From Ensifer adhaerens (GTDB taxonomy: Bacteria > Pseudomonadota > Alphaproteobacteria > Rhizobiales > Rhizobiaceae), in the NCBI RefSeq assembly GCF_028993555.1, contig NZ_CP118610.1:2728001-2792000 (forward strand): a stretch of 64,000 nucleotides of DNA. The letters run 5' to 3'. Positions 37,110-45,752 of this stretch are shown piece by piece. Every line of letters begins with the position of its first letter. Within the stretch, counting starts at the first letter, position 1. Under the pieces are notes generated by a model. It was given only the letters and a program-made list of their open reading frames with translations, did no database searches and had not been told where the DNA came from. The translations under genes and the position numbers were made by a program.

Positions 37110-37559
37110 TCAGGGGAAGACCGCAGCCCGCGCCGTCGCGATCAGTTGGTCCGTCGACGACGCAACGCAGTTGCGGTCGACCTCCGCCACTGTCCGTTCC
37201 CGAACATGGGCGGATAGATGTTTCCTGAAATCGCCAAGCGTCCGGGGAGCGGCGCAAATCACCAAGCTGTCGAAGGCGCGCTCGGCGGCGTAGCTTTCCA
37301 GCCGTTCGGCGACATCGGCAACGAAGCGTTGCTGCTCCTCGCGAACGGGATCGCTCTTGTATTCCATCGCGGAGCGGCCGTGCCCGTCGGACGAATGCGA
37401 CCGACCCGGCCTGTCAGCCATGATGTCCTGTACGCGCTTTGGTTCGGTATGAAAGGTTTCCTCTTCCGGCCGCTGGCGGTCCTCTTTCAAAAGGTTTACG
37501 CCCTTGACGATGCGCGCGGTGTTGCCGTCCGCGGCCAGTATCCATGTCCGGTTCTGCAC
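37110..37559 (-). CDS. Host-attachment family protein
   Basis: Protein of 149 residues of the family annotated as required for attachment to host cells (PF10116-like). Seen: WILAADGNTARIVKG at the N-terminus, the polar RPGRSHSSDGHGRSAMEY turn, and a C-terminal VICAAPRTLGDFRKHL segment, all typical. The fold resembles release-factor/Pelota-like domains, and the biochemical role is unknown. GTG 37559 is chosen because GGGAG lies seven bases upstream. A longer frame to 37661 lacks homology. It converges with the MttB-like gene, 63 bases apart. Confidence 0.75.
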   Translation of the reverse strand: MQNRTWILAADGNTARIVKGVNLLKEDRQRPEEETFHTEPKRVQDIMADRPGRSHSSDGHGRSAMEYKSDPVREEQQRFVADVAERLESYAAERAFDSLVICAAPRTLGDFRKHLSAHVRERTVAEVDRNCVASSTDQLIATARAAVFP

Positions 37560-37686
37560 GATTGTCTCCCAGTGAAAGGTGTGGATCGTGACGGGCCGAA
37601 GAGGCCCTTTATAGAAACGCGTGAGGCTCGGTTCGGTTCCGGAGCAGACACCGCCCGACACGATTTATTTGCACCTGAAACGACAA

Positions 37687-38361
37687 TCACATCCGCGCGA
37701 GATACGCTTCGAAGCTGCGCTCCGCCATCGCCTCGTAGCGTTCCCGCTCGACGTGAACGGCACTGATCCTGTCGACGCGAAAATCGCGGAAGTCGGACCG
37801 CAGTTCGCACCAGCCCGTCAGCAGCCAGAAGTGGCCGAAGACGCTCAAGCCCAGCGGCCAGATGGTGCGCTCCGAATGTTCGTCCTTGAGGCTGTCATAG
37901 CTGAGCCGAAGCTTGCGACGTTCGGCGATCGCCTGGCGCAGGTCGCCGAGCAGTGCCGGCGGTTCCGGCTGCAGTGAGGAACGGAAGGCGCGAAGTGGTG
38001 CCGCCATCAGCCGCTGCCGATGTTCGGGCGGCAAGCCGTGGGCGATCTTCTCCATCGCCTCGCGCGCCGATCGGGCGAGGCGCCCGTCGCCGAGCATCTG
38101 CACCGCGCGGGCACCGAAGGCGAGCGCTTCAAGCTGCTCGAAGGTGAAGGCGAGCGGCGGCGCGTCGAAGGCCCCGCGCAGGAGATAGCCGACGCCGCGT
38201 TCGCCGTCGATCGGCGCTCCGGAAGCGATCAGATGCTCCATGTCGCGGTAAATCGTCCGCTGAGCCACCTCCATCTTCTCGGCGATCTCCCGCGCTGTCA
38301 TCGCCCGGCCGGTCGCGCGCAGGAGCTGGATGATGCGAAACAGCCGGTCAGCGGGTCTCAT
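37687..38361 (-). CDS. YafY-type WYL-domain transcriptional regulator
   Basis: Regulator of 224 residues: N-terminal winged helix (ADRLFRIIQLLRATGRAMTA, then VAQRTIYRDMEHL, residues 4-43) and a C-terminal WYL domain (RKLRLSYDSL, then WPLGLSVFGHFWLLTGWCE). WYL domains sense small ligands or nucleic acid. It is divergent from the small ABM-like gene across 148 bases, so that gene is the probable target, a pairing common for YafY regulators. ATG 38361 is the only good start. Confidence 0.88.
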   Translation of the reverse strand: MRPADRLFRIIQLLRATGRAMTAREIAEKMEVAQRTIYRDMEHLIASGAPIDGERGVGYLLRGAFDAPPLAFTFEQLEALAFGARAVQMLGDGRLARSAREAMEKIAHGLPPEHRQRLMAAPLRAFRSSLQPEPPALLGDLRQAIAERRKLRLSYDSLKDEHSERTIWPLGLSVFGHFWLLTGWCELRSDFRDFRVDRISAVHVERERYEAMAERSFEAYLARM

Positions 38362-38509
38362 GTGTGGCCTCCCTTCGCCATCCTGCCCCCACGTTTGAAA
38401 GGGCTATAGCGACCGTCCGGCAGGCACAAGCATGCGGCTGTCGACTATGGCCATAAGGCTGTCAGTTGCCCTATGCTAAATCAAGCTCCAACCGATATGG
38501 AGCATGAAC

Positions 38510-38809
38510 ATGACCAGCGATCACATCCTTGAGCTTGCCGTTTGCATCGTCCTCGACAAACCCGCCGCGACAGCCACGCGCCGCCGGGCGATGCAGGCCG
38601 TTTCCCGCTATCCCGGATTCGTCTCCTGGCGCGCCGTCGATTCCTGCGAGACCTCGGGCATGTTTGCAGACCTGGTCGAATGGGAGACACTGGACGCGGC
38701 CAAATCGGCCGGTGAGCGCGTTCGGGTCGACCCGGAGTTTGCGCCTTACGCGGCGACGATCAGCGCGGTAATGCTGGTGCAGCATTTCACCGATGGCCAG
38801 AAAATCTGA
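38510..38809 (+). CDS. Small dimeric alpha/beta-barrel (ABM-like) protein
   Basis: Protein of 99 residues resembling antibiotic-biosynthesis-monooxygenase or ferredoxin-like barrels: alternating strands with ILELAVCIVL, a central YPGFVSWRAVDS segment and FADLVEWETLDAAKSA, where the tryptophan-acid pair recalls that fold. ATG 38510 lies seven bases after GGAG, a better spacing than ATG 38504. Function not known. Possibly a detoxifying or stress-response enzyme under the divergent WYL regulator. It is 33 bases upstream of the alkylation-repair gene and probably cotranscribed with it. Confidence 0.6.
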   Translation: MTSDHILELAVCIVLDKPAATATRRRAMQAVSRYPGFVSWRAVDSCETSGMFADLVEWETLDAAKSAGERVRVDPEFAPYAATISAVMLVQHFTDGQKI

Positions 38810-38842
38810 GCGGCAAGAAGAAGAGCGAAGGACCGACGCGCA

Positions 38843-39943
38843 ATGGCCGAGCCACTGAAGAACCTGCTGCACCCCGGTGTCGTCACGGACATTGCTGACC
38901 GGATCACCCGCAACTCCAGCGCCTTCGATCGAGCGCAATTCCTGGAGCTCGCAGGCGATGGCCTCGAAATGCTGGAACTGATGCAGCGTTCGCTCAAGAT
39001 CCGCGATGCCCTGGTCGAAACACTGCCGCAGCCGTTCCCTGAAGCCGCCGCCATCCTTTCGGCCTGCCTGCCCCGAGACGATGCGCCCGGCCTCACCGGC
39101 TGGGCATTGCTCCCCCTCAGCCAGTACGTCGCCTTGCGCGGTCTTGAGGATTTCGACCTGTCGCTATCGTTGCTGCGTACGCTGACACCACATTTCACCG
39201 CCGAGTTCGGCATACGCGTCTTCATCGATCGCGATCAGGATCGTGCCCTTGCGACCATCCGCTCGTGGACGCGTGACACCAACCATCACGTCCGGCGACT
39301 GGCGAGCGAAGGCACCCGGCCCCGCCTGCCTTGGGCGATGCGGCTGCCGAAGCTCATCCACGATCCGAAGCCGATCGTGCCGATCCTGACGGACCTTCTC
39401 GACGACCCCGAGGACTACGTGCGCCGCTCGGTCGCCAACAGCCTCAACGACATCGCCAAGGATCATCCGGACCTGGTCGCAGCCTTCGTTGCCGCGCATA
39501 TCGGCGACGCATCGCCGGAGCGCAGCCAGTTGCTGCGCCATGCCTCGCGCACGCTCTTGAAACAGGGCCACCCGGATGCGCTTGGCAATTTCGGCTTCGC
39601 TCCCCCGGCCGGCATCAACGCCAGGTTTTCGCTTGATCGCTCCGAAATCGTGCTCGGTGAAAGCCTAGGCCTGCGCCTGGCCGTCAGTCATGACGCCAAG
39701 ACGAGCCAGAAGGTGATGATCGATTACGCCGTGCACCATCGCAAGGCGAACGGCTCGACATCGCCCAAAGTGTTCAAATGGACGTCGGCAATGCTTGCCC
39801 CCGGCGCCTCGATCGAGATCGAAAAACGCCATGCGATCCGGCCGATCACCACCCGGCGCTACTATGCCGGCACGCACCGCATCGTCATCCTCGTCAACGG
39901 CCAGGAAGCGGCTGAAGCCGGTTTTGATCTGGCGCTGGAGTAG
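38843..39943 (+). CDS. AlkC-type DNA alkylation repair glycosylase
   Basis: Protein of 366 residues with HEAT-like helical repeats over about residues 1-255 and a strand-rich C-terminal region (about 258-366) that looks like the immunoglobulin-like domain found in one AlkC branch. The segment HHVRRLASEGTRPRLPWA is a strong AlkC/AlkD family marker. Known role: excision of N3-alkylated, positively charged bases (3-methylcytosine or 3-methyladenine) without base flipping. ATG 38843 follows GAAGGA. It follows the ABM-like gene in the same direction. Confidence 0.82.
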   Translation: MAEPLKNLLHPGVVTDIADRITRNSSAFDRAQFLELAGDGLEMLELMQRSLKIRDALVETLPQPFPEAAAILSACLPRDDAPGLTGWALLPLSQYVALRGLEDFDLSLSLLRTLTPHFTAEFGIRVFIDRDQDRALATIRSWTRDTNHHVRRLASEGTRPRLPWAMRLPKLIHDPKPIVPILTDLLDDPEDYVRRSVANSLNDIAKDHPDLVAAFVAAHIGDASPERSQLLRHASRTLLKQGHPDALGNFGFAPPAGINARFSLDRSEIVLGESLGLRLAVSHDAKTSQKVMIDYAVHHRKANGSTSPKVFKWTSAMLAPGASIEIEKRHAIRPITTRRYYAGTHRIVILVNGQEAAEAGFDLALE

Positions 39944-40232
39944 ACCTCATTTCGCACCTGCGAAAAGATGCACCTTGACTTTTTCGCCCAAAACAACGAC
40001 ATGGTGCCCAGCGTCACCTTCCGGCCGCCGCGTGAGCGCGCCCTCGGCAACACAGAAAGCCGTGAAGAAGGAAAAGCGCACCCATACGCCGTAAGCGGCG
40101 ACAGCACAGGCGCTTGACGACTTTTTTCTTAACCCACAAGTTCCCAATTCACGCGGGGTTCTTGACGCCGAACACCACCGGAACAGCAAGAATGCGGTTC
40201 CGGCGAATGCGTTTGGCGCCCCCAAAAGGTAT
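39944..40232. other. Spacer before rhlE
   Basis: 289 bases without a gene I can support. It should hold the rhlE promoter and leader. A stop-free minus-strand stretch ends just after the alkC stop but has no convincing start. A T-rich patch (ACTTTTTTCTTAA, near 40120-40135) and a ribosome site AAAAGG before the rhlE ATG are visible. Long leaders are common for cold-induced helicase genes, but nothing here proves one. Confidence 0.4.
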
Positions 40233-41789
40233 ATGCATTTGTCCACCTTTAAAGATCTCGGCCTCTCCCAGCACATCCTGGAGACCCTGTCCGCCAACGG
40301 CTTCGAAAAACCGACGCCGATCCAGGCACAGGCCATTCCGCTCGTGCTGAAGGGCAACGATCTCATCGGTCTCGCCCAGACCGGCACCGGCAAGACGGCC
40401 GCCTTCGGCCTGCCGATGATCGAAAAGCTCGTTGCCGAAAGCAAGCGTCCCGATCCGCGCAACATCCGCGCCCTGGTGCTCGCACCGACCCGCGAACTGG
40501 TCAACCAGATTGCTGCCAACCTCAAGCTCTTCGTCAAGAAGTCTCCGCTGAAAATCGGCGTTGTCGTCGGTGGCGTCTCGATCAACAAGCAAACCGAGCA
40601 ACTCGCCCGCGGCGTCGACATCCTCGTCGCAACGCCGGGCCGCCTGCTCGATCTCGTCAACCGTAAGGCCGTGACCCTGACGCAAGGGCGCTACCTCGTG
40701 CTCGACGAAGCCGACCAGATGCTGGACCTCGGCTTCATCCACGACCTGCGCAAGATCTCCAAGCTCGTGCCGAAGACCCGCCAAACGCTGCTGTTTTCGG
40801 CCACCATGCCGAAGCAGATCGCAGAGCTCGCCGGCGAATATCTGACCAACCCGGTCAAGGTCGAAGTCACGCCTCCGGGCAAGGCCGCTGACAAGGTAGA
40901 ACAGTATGTTCACTTCGTTCCCGGCAAGGACCTGAAGACGACCATCCTCAAGAAGACGCTGACGGAAAACCCGGACGGCCTGTCGCTGATCTTCAGCCGC
41001 ACCAAGCACGGCGCCGAGAAGCTGATGAAGCACCTCGACCACGTCGGCTTCAAGGCTGCCTCGATCCACGGCAACAAGAGCCAGGGTCAGCGCGAGCGCG
41101 CGCTGAAAGCCTTCCGTGACGGCGAGATCCGCGTGCTGGTCGCAACCGACGTCGCCGCCCGCGGCATCGACATCCCGGGCGTCACCCACGTCTATAACTA
41201 CGACCTGCCGGAAGTGCCCGATGCCTATGTTCACCGCATCGGCCGTACCGCCCGCGCCGGCCGCGACGGCATCGCCATTGCGTTCTGTGCACCGGACGAA
41301 ATCCGCCTGCTGCGCGACATCGAGAAGCTGATGGGCATCTCGATCGCCGTCGCCAGCGGCGAAGCGCCGGTCGACCAGGCTCGTCCCGCCAAGGGCCGCG
41401 GCGGCCGTGGCAACAACGGCGCCGGCCATCGCAAGGGCAACGGCGGCGGCCAGCACCACAATGGCGGTCGTCCTCAGCGCCGTGAGCGCCCGGCCGGCGA
41501 GCCGGTTGCCGCCACCAGCGGCTTTACCGGCGACGACCTGTTGCGCGACGAGCGCCGTCCGCAGCGCCAGGAGCGCCGCGATCATGGCCATCCGCAGAAC
41601 GACGGCCGTGGCGAAGGCAACCGCAACCACGAGGGCAAGAAGCACCACGGACGTCCCGGCCAGAAGCAGGGTGACCGTCGTGACCGCAACCATGGCGGCC
41701 GCAACGAAAACCGTGGCGGTGGCGAGCGTCGCGAAGGCGGCCAGGGCCAGCGCCGCGGCCACGGCGGCAACCGCGGCCACCAGGGCTGA
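40233..41789 (+). CDS. rhlE: DEAD-box RNA helicase, RhlE type
   Basis: ATP-dependent RNA helicase of 518 residues, involved in ribosome assembly and RNA turnover at low temperature in relatives. Motif I AQTGTGKT is at residues 48-55, the DEAD box at 158-161, and SAT and HRIGRTARAGR follow in the second RecA domain. Residues from about 390 form a long low-complexity tail rich in G, R, N, H and Q with RGG-like repeats. Such tails bind RNA and promote condensates. ATG 40233 follows AAAAGG. A strong terminator follows. Confidence 0.93.
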   Translation: MHLSTFKDLGLSQHILETLSANGFEKPTPIQAQAIPLVLKGNDLIGLAQTGTGKTAAFGLPMIEKLVAESKRPDPRNIRALVLAPTRELVNQIAANLKLFVKKSPLKIGVVVGGVSINKQTEQLARGVDILVATPGRLLDLVNRKAVTLTQGRYLVLDEADQMLDLGFIHDLRKISKLVPKTRQTLLFSATMPKQIAELAGEYLTNPVKVEVTPPGKAADKVEQYVHFVPGKDLKTTILKKTLTENPDGLSLIFSRTKHGAEKLMKHLDHVGFKAASIHGNKSQGQRERALKAFRDGEIRVLVATDVAARGIDIPGVTHVYNYDLPEVPDAYVHRIGRTARAGRDGIAIAFCAPDEIRLLRDIEKLMGISIAVASGEAPVDQARPAKGRGGRGNNGAGHRKGNGGGQHHNGGRPQRRERPAGEPVAATSGFTGDDLLRDERRPQRQERRDHGHPQNDGRGEGNRNHEGKKHHGRPGQKQGDRRDRNHGGRNENRGGGERREGGQGQRRGHGGNRGHQG

Positions 41790-41811
41790 AATCCGATAGC
41801 TTGATGATATC

Positions 41812-41846
41812 AACGGCGGGTCGTTTCGGCCCGCCGTTTCAGTTTT
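41812..41846 (+). terminator. Intrinsic terminator after rhlE
   Basis: Perfect 9-bp stem AACGGCGGG/CCCGCCGTT (41812-41820 and 41830-41838) with a nine-base loop, then TCAGTTTTT. It begins 22 bases past the rhlE stop. Confidence 0.85.
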
Positions 41847-41855
41847 TGCTTACTC

Positions 41856-41899
41856 GCATGTCGTATCGCAAAACCGCCGCACACTTTTGCGCGACATGC
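41856..41899. repeat. 44-nt palindromic element, copy 5
   Basis: Outer arms GCATGTCG and CGACATGC pair perfectly and differ completely from those of copies 1-4. The inner stem GCAAAA/TTTTGC and the CCGCCGCACAC loop keep the family core. It starts one base beyond the TAG stop of the minus-strand DMT gene, the same placement as copy 4 at map. Confidence 0.75.
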
Positions 41900-41900
41900 T

Positions 41901-42779
41901 CTATGCCCGCTGCTTGCGGTTGGTGAGATAGACGCCCGCGACGGCGATCACCGTACCGATGACCATGGGCAGCGTCAGCGCTTCGCCGAAGAAGAGCCAG
42001 GCCTGCACTGCGGCAAGCGGCGGCACGAGATAGATCAGCGAAGCAGCGCGCGAGACCTGGCCTCGGCGGATGAGATAGAGAAGCAGCGCGATCGCCCCCA
42101 TCGACAGCCCCAGCACCGACCAGGCCAGCGAAAGCACGATCTGGAGATTCCAGGTCACGTGCAGATCTTCCAGCATCAGCGCCAGCGGAATGGTGACGAT
42201 CAGCGCGCCGAGATATTGAAGTGCTGCGATCGTGCGAATGTCGCCGCTCTGCAGGTGGCGCTTCTGGTAGAGCGTGCCATAGGTGACGGCTCCCATGCCG
42301 AGCACGTTGAGGACAACAGGCAGCATGTGGATCGGCGTCGCACCCGTGTCGATCGCCAGCACCTTCGGCAACACGGCAAGCGCGATGCCGAAGAAGCCGA
42401 GCACCAGACCGAGCTTCTGCTGCACGCTCAGCCTTTCGTCGATGACGAAGGCCGCCGCGACCGCCGTCATCAGTGGCTGCAGGCCGGCAATGATGCCGGA
42501 AATGCCAGCAGGCACCCCTTGCCCGATCGCCCACCAGACAGAGGCGAGATAAAGCCCGTGCAGGAACATGCCCGACACCACGGCGTGGCCGGCCATTGCG
42601 AAGGACCTCGGCCACCGCGCACCTGTGACGACGCAGAAGAGAATGAAAAGCACGATCGCCAGCGTGTAGCGCAGCACCAGGAAGGTCAGCGGGTCGGCAT
42701 AGACGGCAGCATATTTTGCGACGACCCAGCCGGTCGACCAGAGCAGAACGAAGATGGCGGGAGCCAGACGGGCAAGCAT
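41901..42779 (-). CDS. EamA/DMT-superfamily transporter
   Basis: Inner-membrane transporter of 292 residues with about ten helices in two EamA repeats, beginning FVLLWSTGWVVAKYAA. The substrate is unknown; relatives export amino acids or other metabolites. ATG 42779 matches the usual N-terminus, so a longer frame to 42908 is rejected. It is convergent with rhlE, and its stop codon is one base from a palindromic element that probably forms the end of its message. Confidence 0.85.
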   Translation of the reverse strand: MLARLAPAIFVLLWSTGWVVAKYAAVYADPLTFLVLRYTLAIVLFILFCVVTGARWPRSFAMAGHAVVSGMFLHGLYLASVWWAIGQGVPAGISGIIAGLQPLMTAVAAAFVIDERLSVQQKLGLVLGFFGIALAVLPKVLAIDTGATPIHMLPVVLNVLGMGAVTYGTLYQKRHLQSGDIRTIAALQYLGALIVTIPLALMLEDLHVTWNLQIVLSLAWSVLGLSMGAIALLLYLIRRGQVSRAASLIYLVPPLAAVQAWLFFGEALTLPMVIGTVIAVAGVYLTNRKQRA

Positions 42780-42957
42780 GGGGGTATCCGGGCAAGGGGC
42801 AGATTGGCCGCCTACAGCCTGCTGCCCGAAGCAGCGCAAGATTGCTGTAATACTTTGATCTACCGAATGATTTCGGCCCAAATCCTGGTGATTTAAGCAA
42901 TCCCGCAAGTAGATGCGGAAACGCTGATGGTCAAAGCAATTTTTCTGATGGAAAGGT

Positions 42958-43413
42958 TCAGCCGATCGGAACCATCAGCCGGAGAGAAGACAGCGACAGC
43001 GAGACGAAGCCGGGCTCATACTCCTCGCGGTAGTGCAATAGAGCCGTATCGACCGCATAGCCCTCGGCCGCAATCCAATCGAACATTTTCTGATAGTGCG
43101 CAAAGACGTCACCGCTTCCGGGATGATGCAGGGCGGTGACGAAGCGCATGGCCGGCAGGTCGACATGACCAGGGTGAACCGTTGTCTCGGCCCTGTCAGC
43201 GACATAACCGACGAGATAGCGAAAGCCGTCAGGGCGATCGTTCCAGGAAATGCCGACGAGGGCTGCATGGTCCCCCGGATGAAGGTGTTGATGGTGCCCC
43301 TGCATCTCGGCGATCAGCCGGCGAACGGCTCCGTCGGCCGCCTCTCCGAAGGTGCCTTCCCAAAACGAGCCGGCTATGCGCTCAGCCGGTCTTTCAACGA
43401 TTTCGAACACCAT
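42958..43413 (-). CDS. GyrI-like small-molecule-binding domain protein
   Basis: Single-domain protein of 151 residues of the GyrI-like/AraC effector-binding (SOUL-related) type, with VERPAERIAGSFWEG at the N-terminus, ALVGISWNDRPD in the middle and FDWIAAEGYAVD, then YREEYEPG near the end. It has no DNA-binding domain. Members bind hydrophobic drugs or hydrolyse toxins. ATG 43413 follows GAGGTGG. It lies 81 bases downstream of the LysR gene in the same direction and may be cotranscribed with it. Confidence 0.7.
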   Translation of the reverse strand: MVFEIVERPAERIAGSFWEGTFGEAADGAVRRLIAEMQGHHQHLHPGDHAALVGISWNDRPDGFRYLVGYVADRAETTVHPGHVDLPAMRFVTALHHPGSGDVFAHYQKMFDWIAAEGYAVDTALLHYREEYEPGFVSLSLSSLRLMVPIG

Positions 43414-43494
43414 GACCACCTCGTCAAACGAAAGATCCCGCACCTTCTGGCCGGCGACGCGAAGGCCGATCTCCGCTGCAAAACGGAATTTGGC

Positions 43495-44364
43495 TCAAAG
43501 CAGTTCCACGAAGGCGCGCGCCGCGTGGCTGAACTGCCTTTCGCGATGGGTCAAAAGCTCGAAATCGCGCTCCGCCAGTTCGAACGGCAGCTCGACCAGC
43601 CGGCCGCTGTCGACGAAGGGCTGGGCGGCAAGCCGGGAAACGGCCGTGACGAACGGACCGCTTTCGACCGCCGTCAGCACCGCCTCGTTCGAAGGCAACT
43701 CGAGCTCGATCTTCAATCCGTCGAACTCCGCTCCATGATCCCTCATCGATTGCAGGAACATTGCCCGTGTGCCGGAGCCCTGTTCACGCAGCACCCAGCG
43801 CGCGGCAAGCAGCATCTCCAGCTTGACCGGGGCGCCGACAAGCGGATGGCGTGGCGAAGCATAGACCGCGATGCGATCGACGGCGACGCAGCGATGGTCG
43901 AGCTTGGCGCCATCAACCCGGCCCTCGACGAAACCAAGCTGCGCCGTCCCTTCCTCCACCGCTTCGGCAACGACCGCCGTGTTGCGCACGGTCAGCTTCA
44001 CATCGACCTGCGGATAGTCATGGGTGAAGCGGGCGAGACGCGCCGGCAGCCAGTAGCTTGCAACCGTCTGGCTGGCGGCGATCGACAGTTCGCCGCGGCG
44101 AAGCTGGGATAGATCGTTGAGGCAGGCGGTGGCAGCGAGCGCCCGGGCGAGCACCGCTCTTGCCTCCGGCAGGAAGACCTTGCCGGCATCGGTCAACGTC
44201 AAACCGCGGCCGACACGATCGAACAACCGCACGTCGTGCTGGGTTTCAAGCGCGGCGATCGCGGCGCTTGCCGCCGACTGCGTGACGTTCATCGCCTCGG
44301 CGGCTTTGGTCATGTGCAGGCGCTCGGCGACGGCGACGAAGATTCTAAGCTGATCGAGTGTCAT
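43495..44364 (-). CDS. LysR-family regulator, YeiE/CysB-like
   Basis: Regulator of 289 residues. The N-terminal HTH (residues 1-60: MTLDQLRIFVAVAERLHMTK, then VTQSAASAAIAALE) precedes a substrate-binding-like domain. It is divergent from the YeiH-family gene with only 57 bases between the starts, the same pairing as yeiE-yeiH in enterobacteria. It probably controls that gene and itself. Inducer unknown: sulfur, sulfite or taurine-type signals are plausible by context only. Confidence 0.87.
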   Translation of the reverse strand: MTLDQLRIFVAVAERLHMTKAAEAMNVTQSAASAAIAALETQHDVRLFDRVGRGLTLTDAGKVFLPEARAVLARALAATACLNDLSQLRRGELSIAASQTVASYWLPARLARFTHDYPQVDVKLTVRNTAVVAEAVEEGTAQLGFVEGRVDGAKLDHRCVAVDRIAVYASPRHPLVGAPVKLEMLLAARWVLREQGSGTRAMFLQSMRDHGAEFDGLKIELELPSNEAVLTAVESGPFVTAVSRLAAQPFVDSGRLVELPFELAERDFELLTHRERQFSHAARAFVELL

Positions 44365-44421
44365 GGCAAATCAATCGCAGAAACCGATCAAAATGACAAG
44401 AATAATCCGTTAGACTGATTC

Positions 44422-45531
44422 ATGGATCGGCGTAGGTTGCACGCCATGTCCAGATCGCATCCCACATTCCGCTCAGCATTTTCCTCCGCTTCCTCCCGCC
44501 TGGCGTGCATTCTCCCAGGACTTTTTCTCTGCTGTCTCGTCGCACTTGCGGCCATCGGACTTGAATGGATCGAGTGGCGGTGGGCAGGTCGCGCATGGCT
44601 GGAGGCCCTCGTACTCGCCATCCTGCTTGGCGCCATCGTCCGCACGATCTGGACGCCTGGCGCCCGCTTCCTCGCAGGCATCCACTTCTCTGCCAAGGTT
44701 CTGCTGGAGACCGCCATCGTCCTGATCGGCGCCATGGTGAGCTTCAACGCAATCGCCGAAAGCGGGCCAACACTGCTTCTCACCATCGTCGCGATGGTTA
44801 TCATGTCGATCGCCACCGGCTACCTGATCGCACGACTGCTCGGCCTGCCGAAGCGGCTCGCGACCTTGATCGCCTGCGGCAATGCCATCTGCGGGAACTC
44901 GGCGATCGCCGCCGTCGCTCCGGCGATCGGCGCTCGTGGCGAAGAGGTGGCGGCGGCCATCTCGTTTACCGCCATTCTCGGCATCGCCGTCGTCCTGTTG
45001 CTGCCCTTCCTCGGCGGCTGGCTCGGCATGTCGCCTCAGGGCTACGGCGTTTTTGCCGGCATGACCGTCTACGCCGTGCCGCAGGTTCTCGCCGCTGCCA
45101 GCCCCTTCAGTTCGCTCTCGGTCCAGGTCGGCACGCTCGTCAAGCTCGTGCGCGTGCTGATGCTTGGCCCCGTCGTCTTCTGCTTCTCTCTGATCGGTAA
45201 CCGCGACGCTCAACCTGGACCCGTGCCGTGCCAAGGCCGGAAGGCGGGATCACGTCTCGCCACGCTCGCCCACTTCGTCCCCTGGTTCATTCTCGGCTTC
45301 CTGGCCGTCGCCATTGCCCGCAACAGCGGCGCGATCCCGGACCCGGTCGCAACGGGCGCCGTGAAGGTCTCCATCTGGCTGACCGTCATCGCCATGGCCG
45401 CGCTCGGCCTCGAGGTCGACATCCGCACGCTCGCCAATGCCGGTCCGCGCGCCAGTGCCGCTGCCCTGCTCTCGCTTCTAGTGCTCTGCATGCTGTCAGC
45501 GCTCGCGATCGCTTGTCTCGGCCTCGGTTAA
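44422..45531 (+). CDS. YeiH-family putative sulfate/sulfonate exporter
   Basis: Membrane protein of 369 residues (PF03601 family) with about ten helices. Signature segments are GAIVRTIWTPGARFLAGIHF, LLETAIVLIGAMVS and GNAICGNSAIAAVAPAIGA, and the C-terminal AALGLEVDIRTLANAG is conserved. The family is annotated as a putative sulfate exporter, but transport is not well shown. ATG 44422 gives the longest product; ATG 44446, nearer a GTAGG site, may be the real start. Its promoter lies in the 57-base gap shared with the LysR gene. Confidence 0.82.
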   Translation: MDRRRLHAMSRSHPTFRSAFSSASSRLACILPGLFLCCLVALAAIGLEWIEWRWAGRAWLEALVLAILLGAIVRTIWTPGARFLAGIHFSAKVLLETAIVLIGAMVSFNAIAESGPTLLLTIVAMVIMSIATGYLIARLLGLPKRLATLIACGNAICGNSAIAAVAPAIGARGEEVAAAISFTAILGIAVVLLLPFLGGWLGMSPQGYGVFAGMTVYAVPQVLAAASPFSSLSVQVGTLVKLVRVLMLGPVVFCFSLIGNRDAQPGPVPCQGRKAGSRLATLAHFVPWFILGFLAVAIARNSGAIPDPVATGAVKVSIWLTVIAMAALGLEVDIRTLANAGPRASAAALLSLLVLCMLSALAIACLGLG

Positions 45532-45752
45532 CACCGGAAAACGCGCGCCCAATTTTAGAGCATATGCATGTTTTGCAGCCGCTCGGCCGCTTCACCTTTC
45601 GGCGGCCGGATCCCGCTGCCCGGTTGTTGGGCAGTTTTTCCCGTGAACGAGCAAGCGGATCGACGCCAATTTTCTTTTCGGGCGACTGAGCACGCTTCTT
45701 GCATTGCAACCAGCGTTGTACTCAAATGGTCAAAAATAAGGGGACCACGCCT

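Noticed and set aside
39947..40130. Minus-strand small frame ending just after the alkC stop
   Set aside because: The translated stretch looks plausible but has no ATG or good ribosome site and no family I recognise. It is left unannotated.
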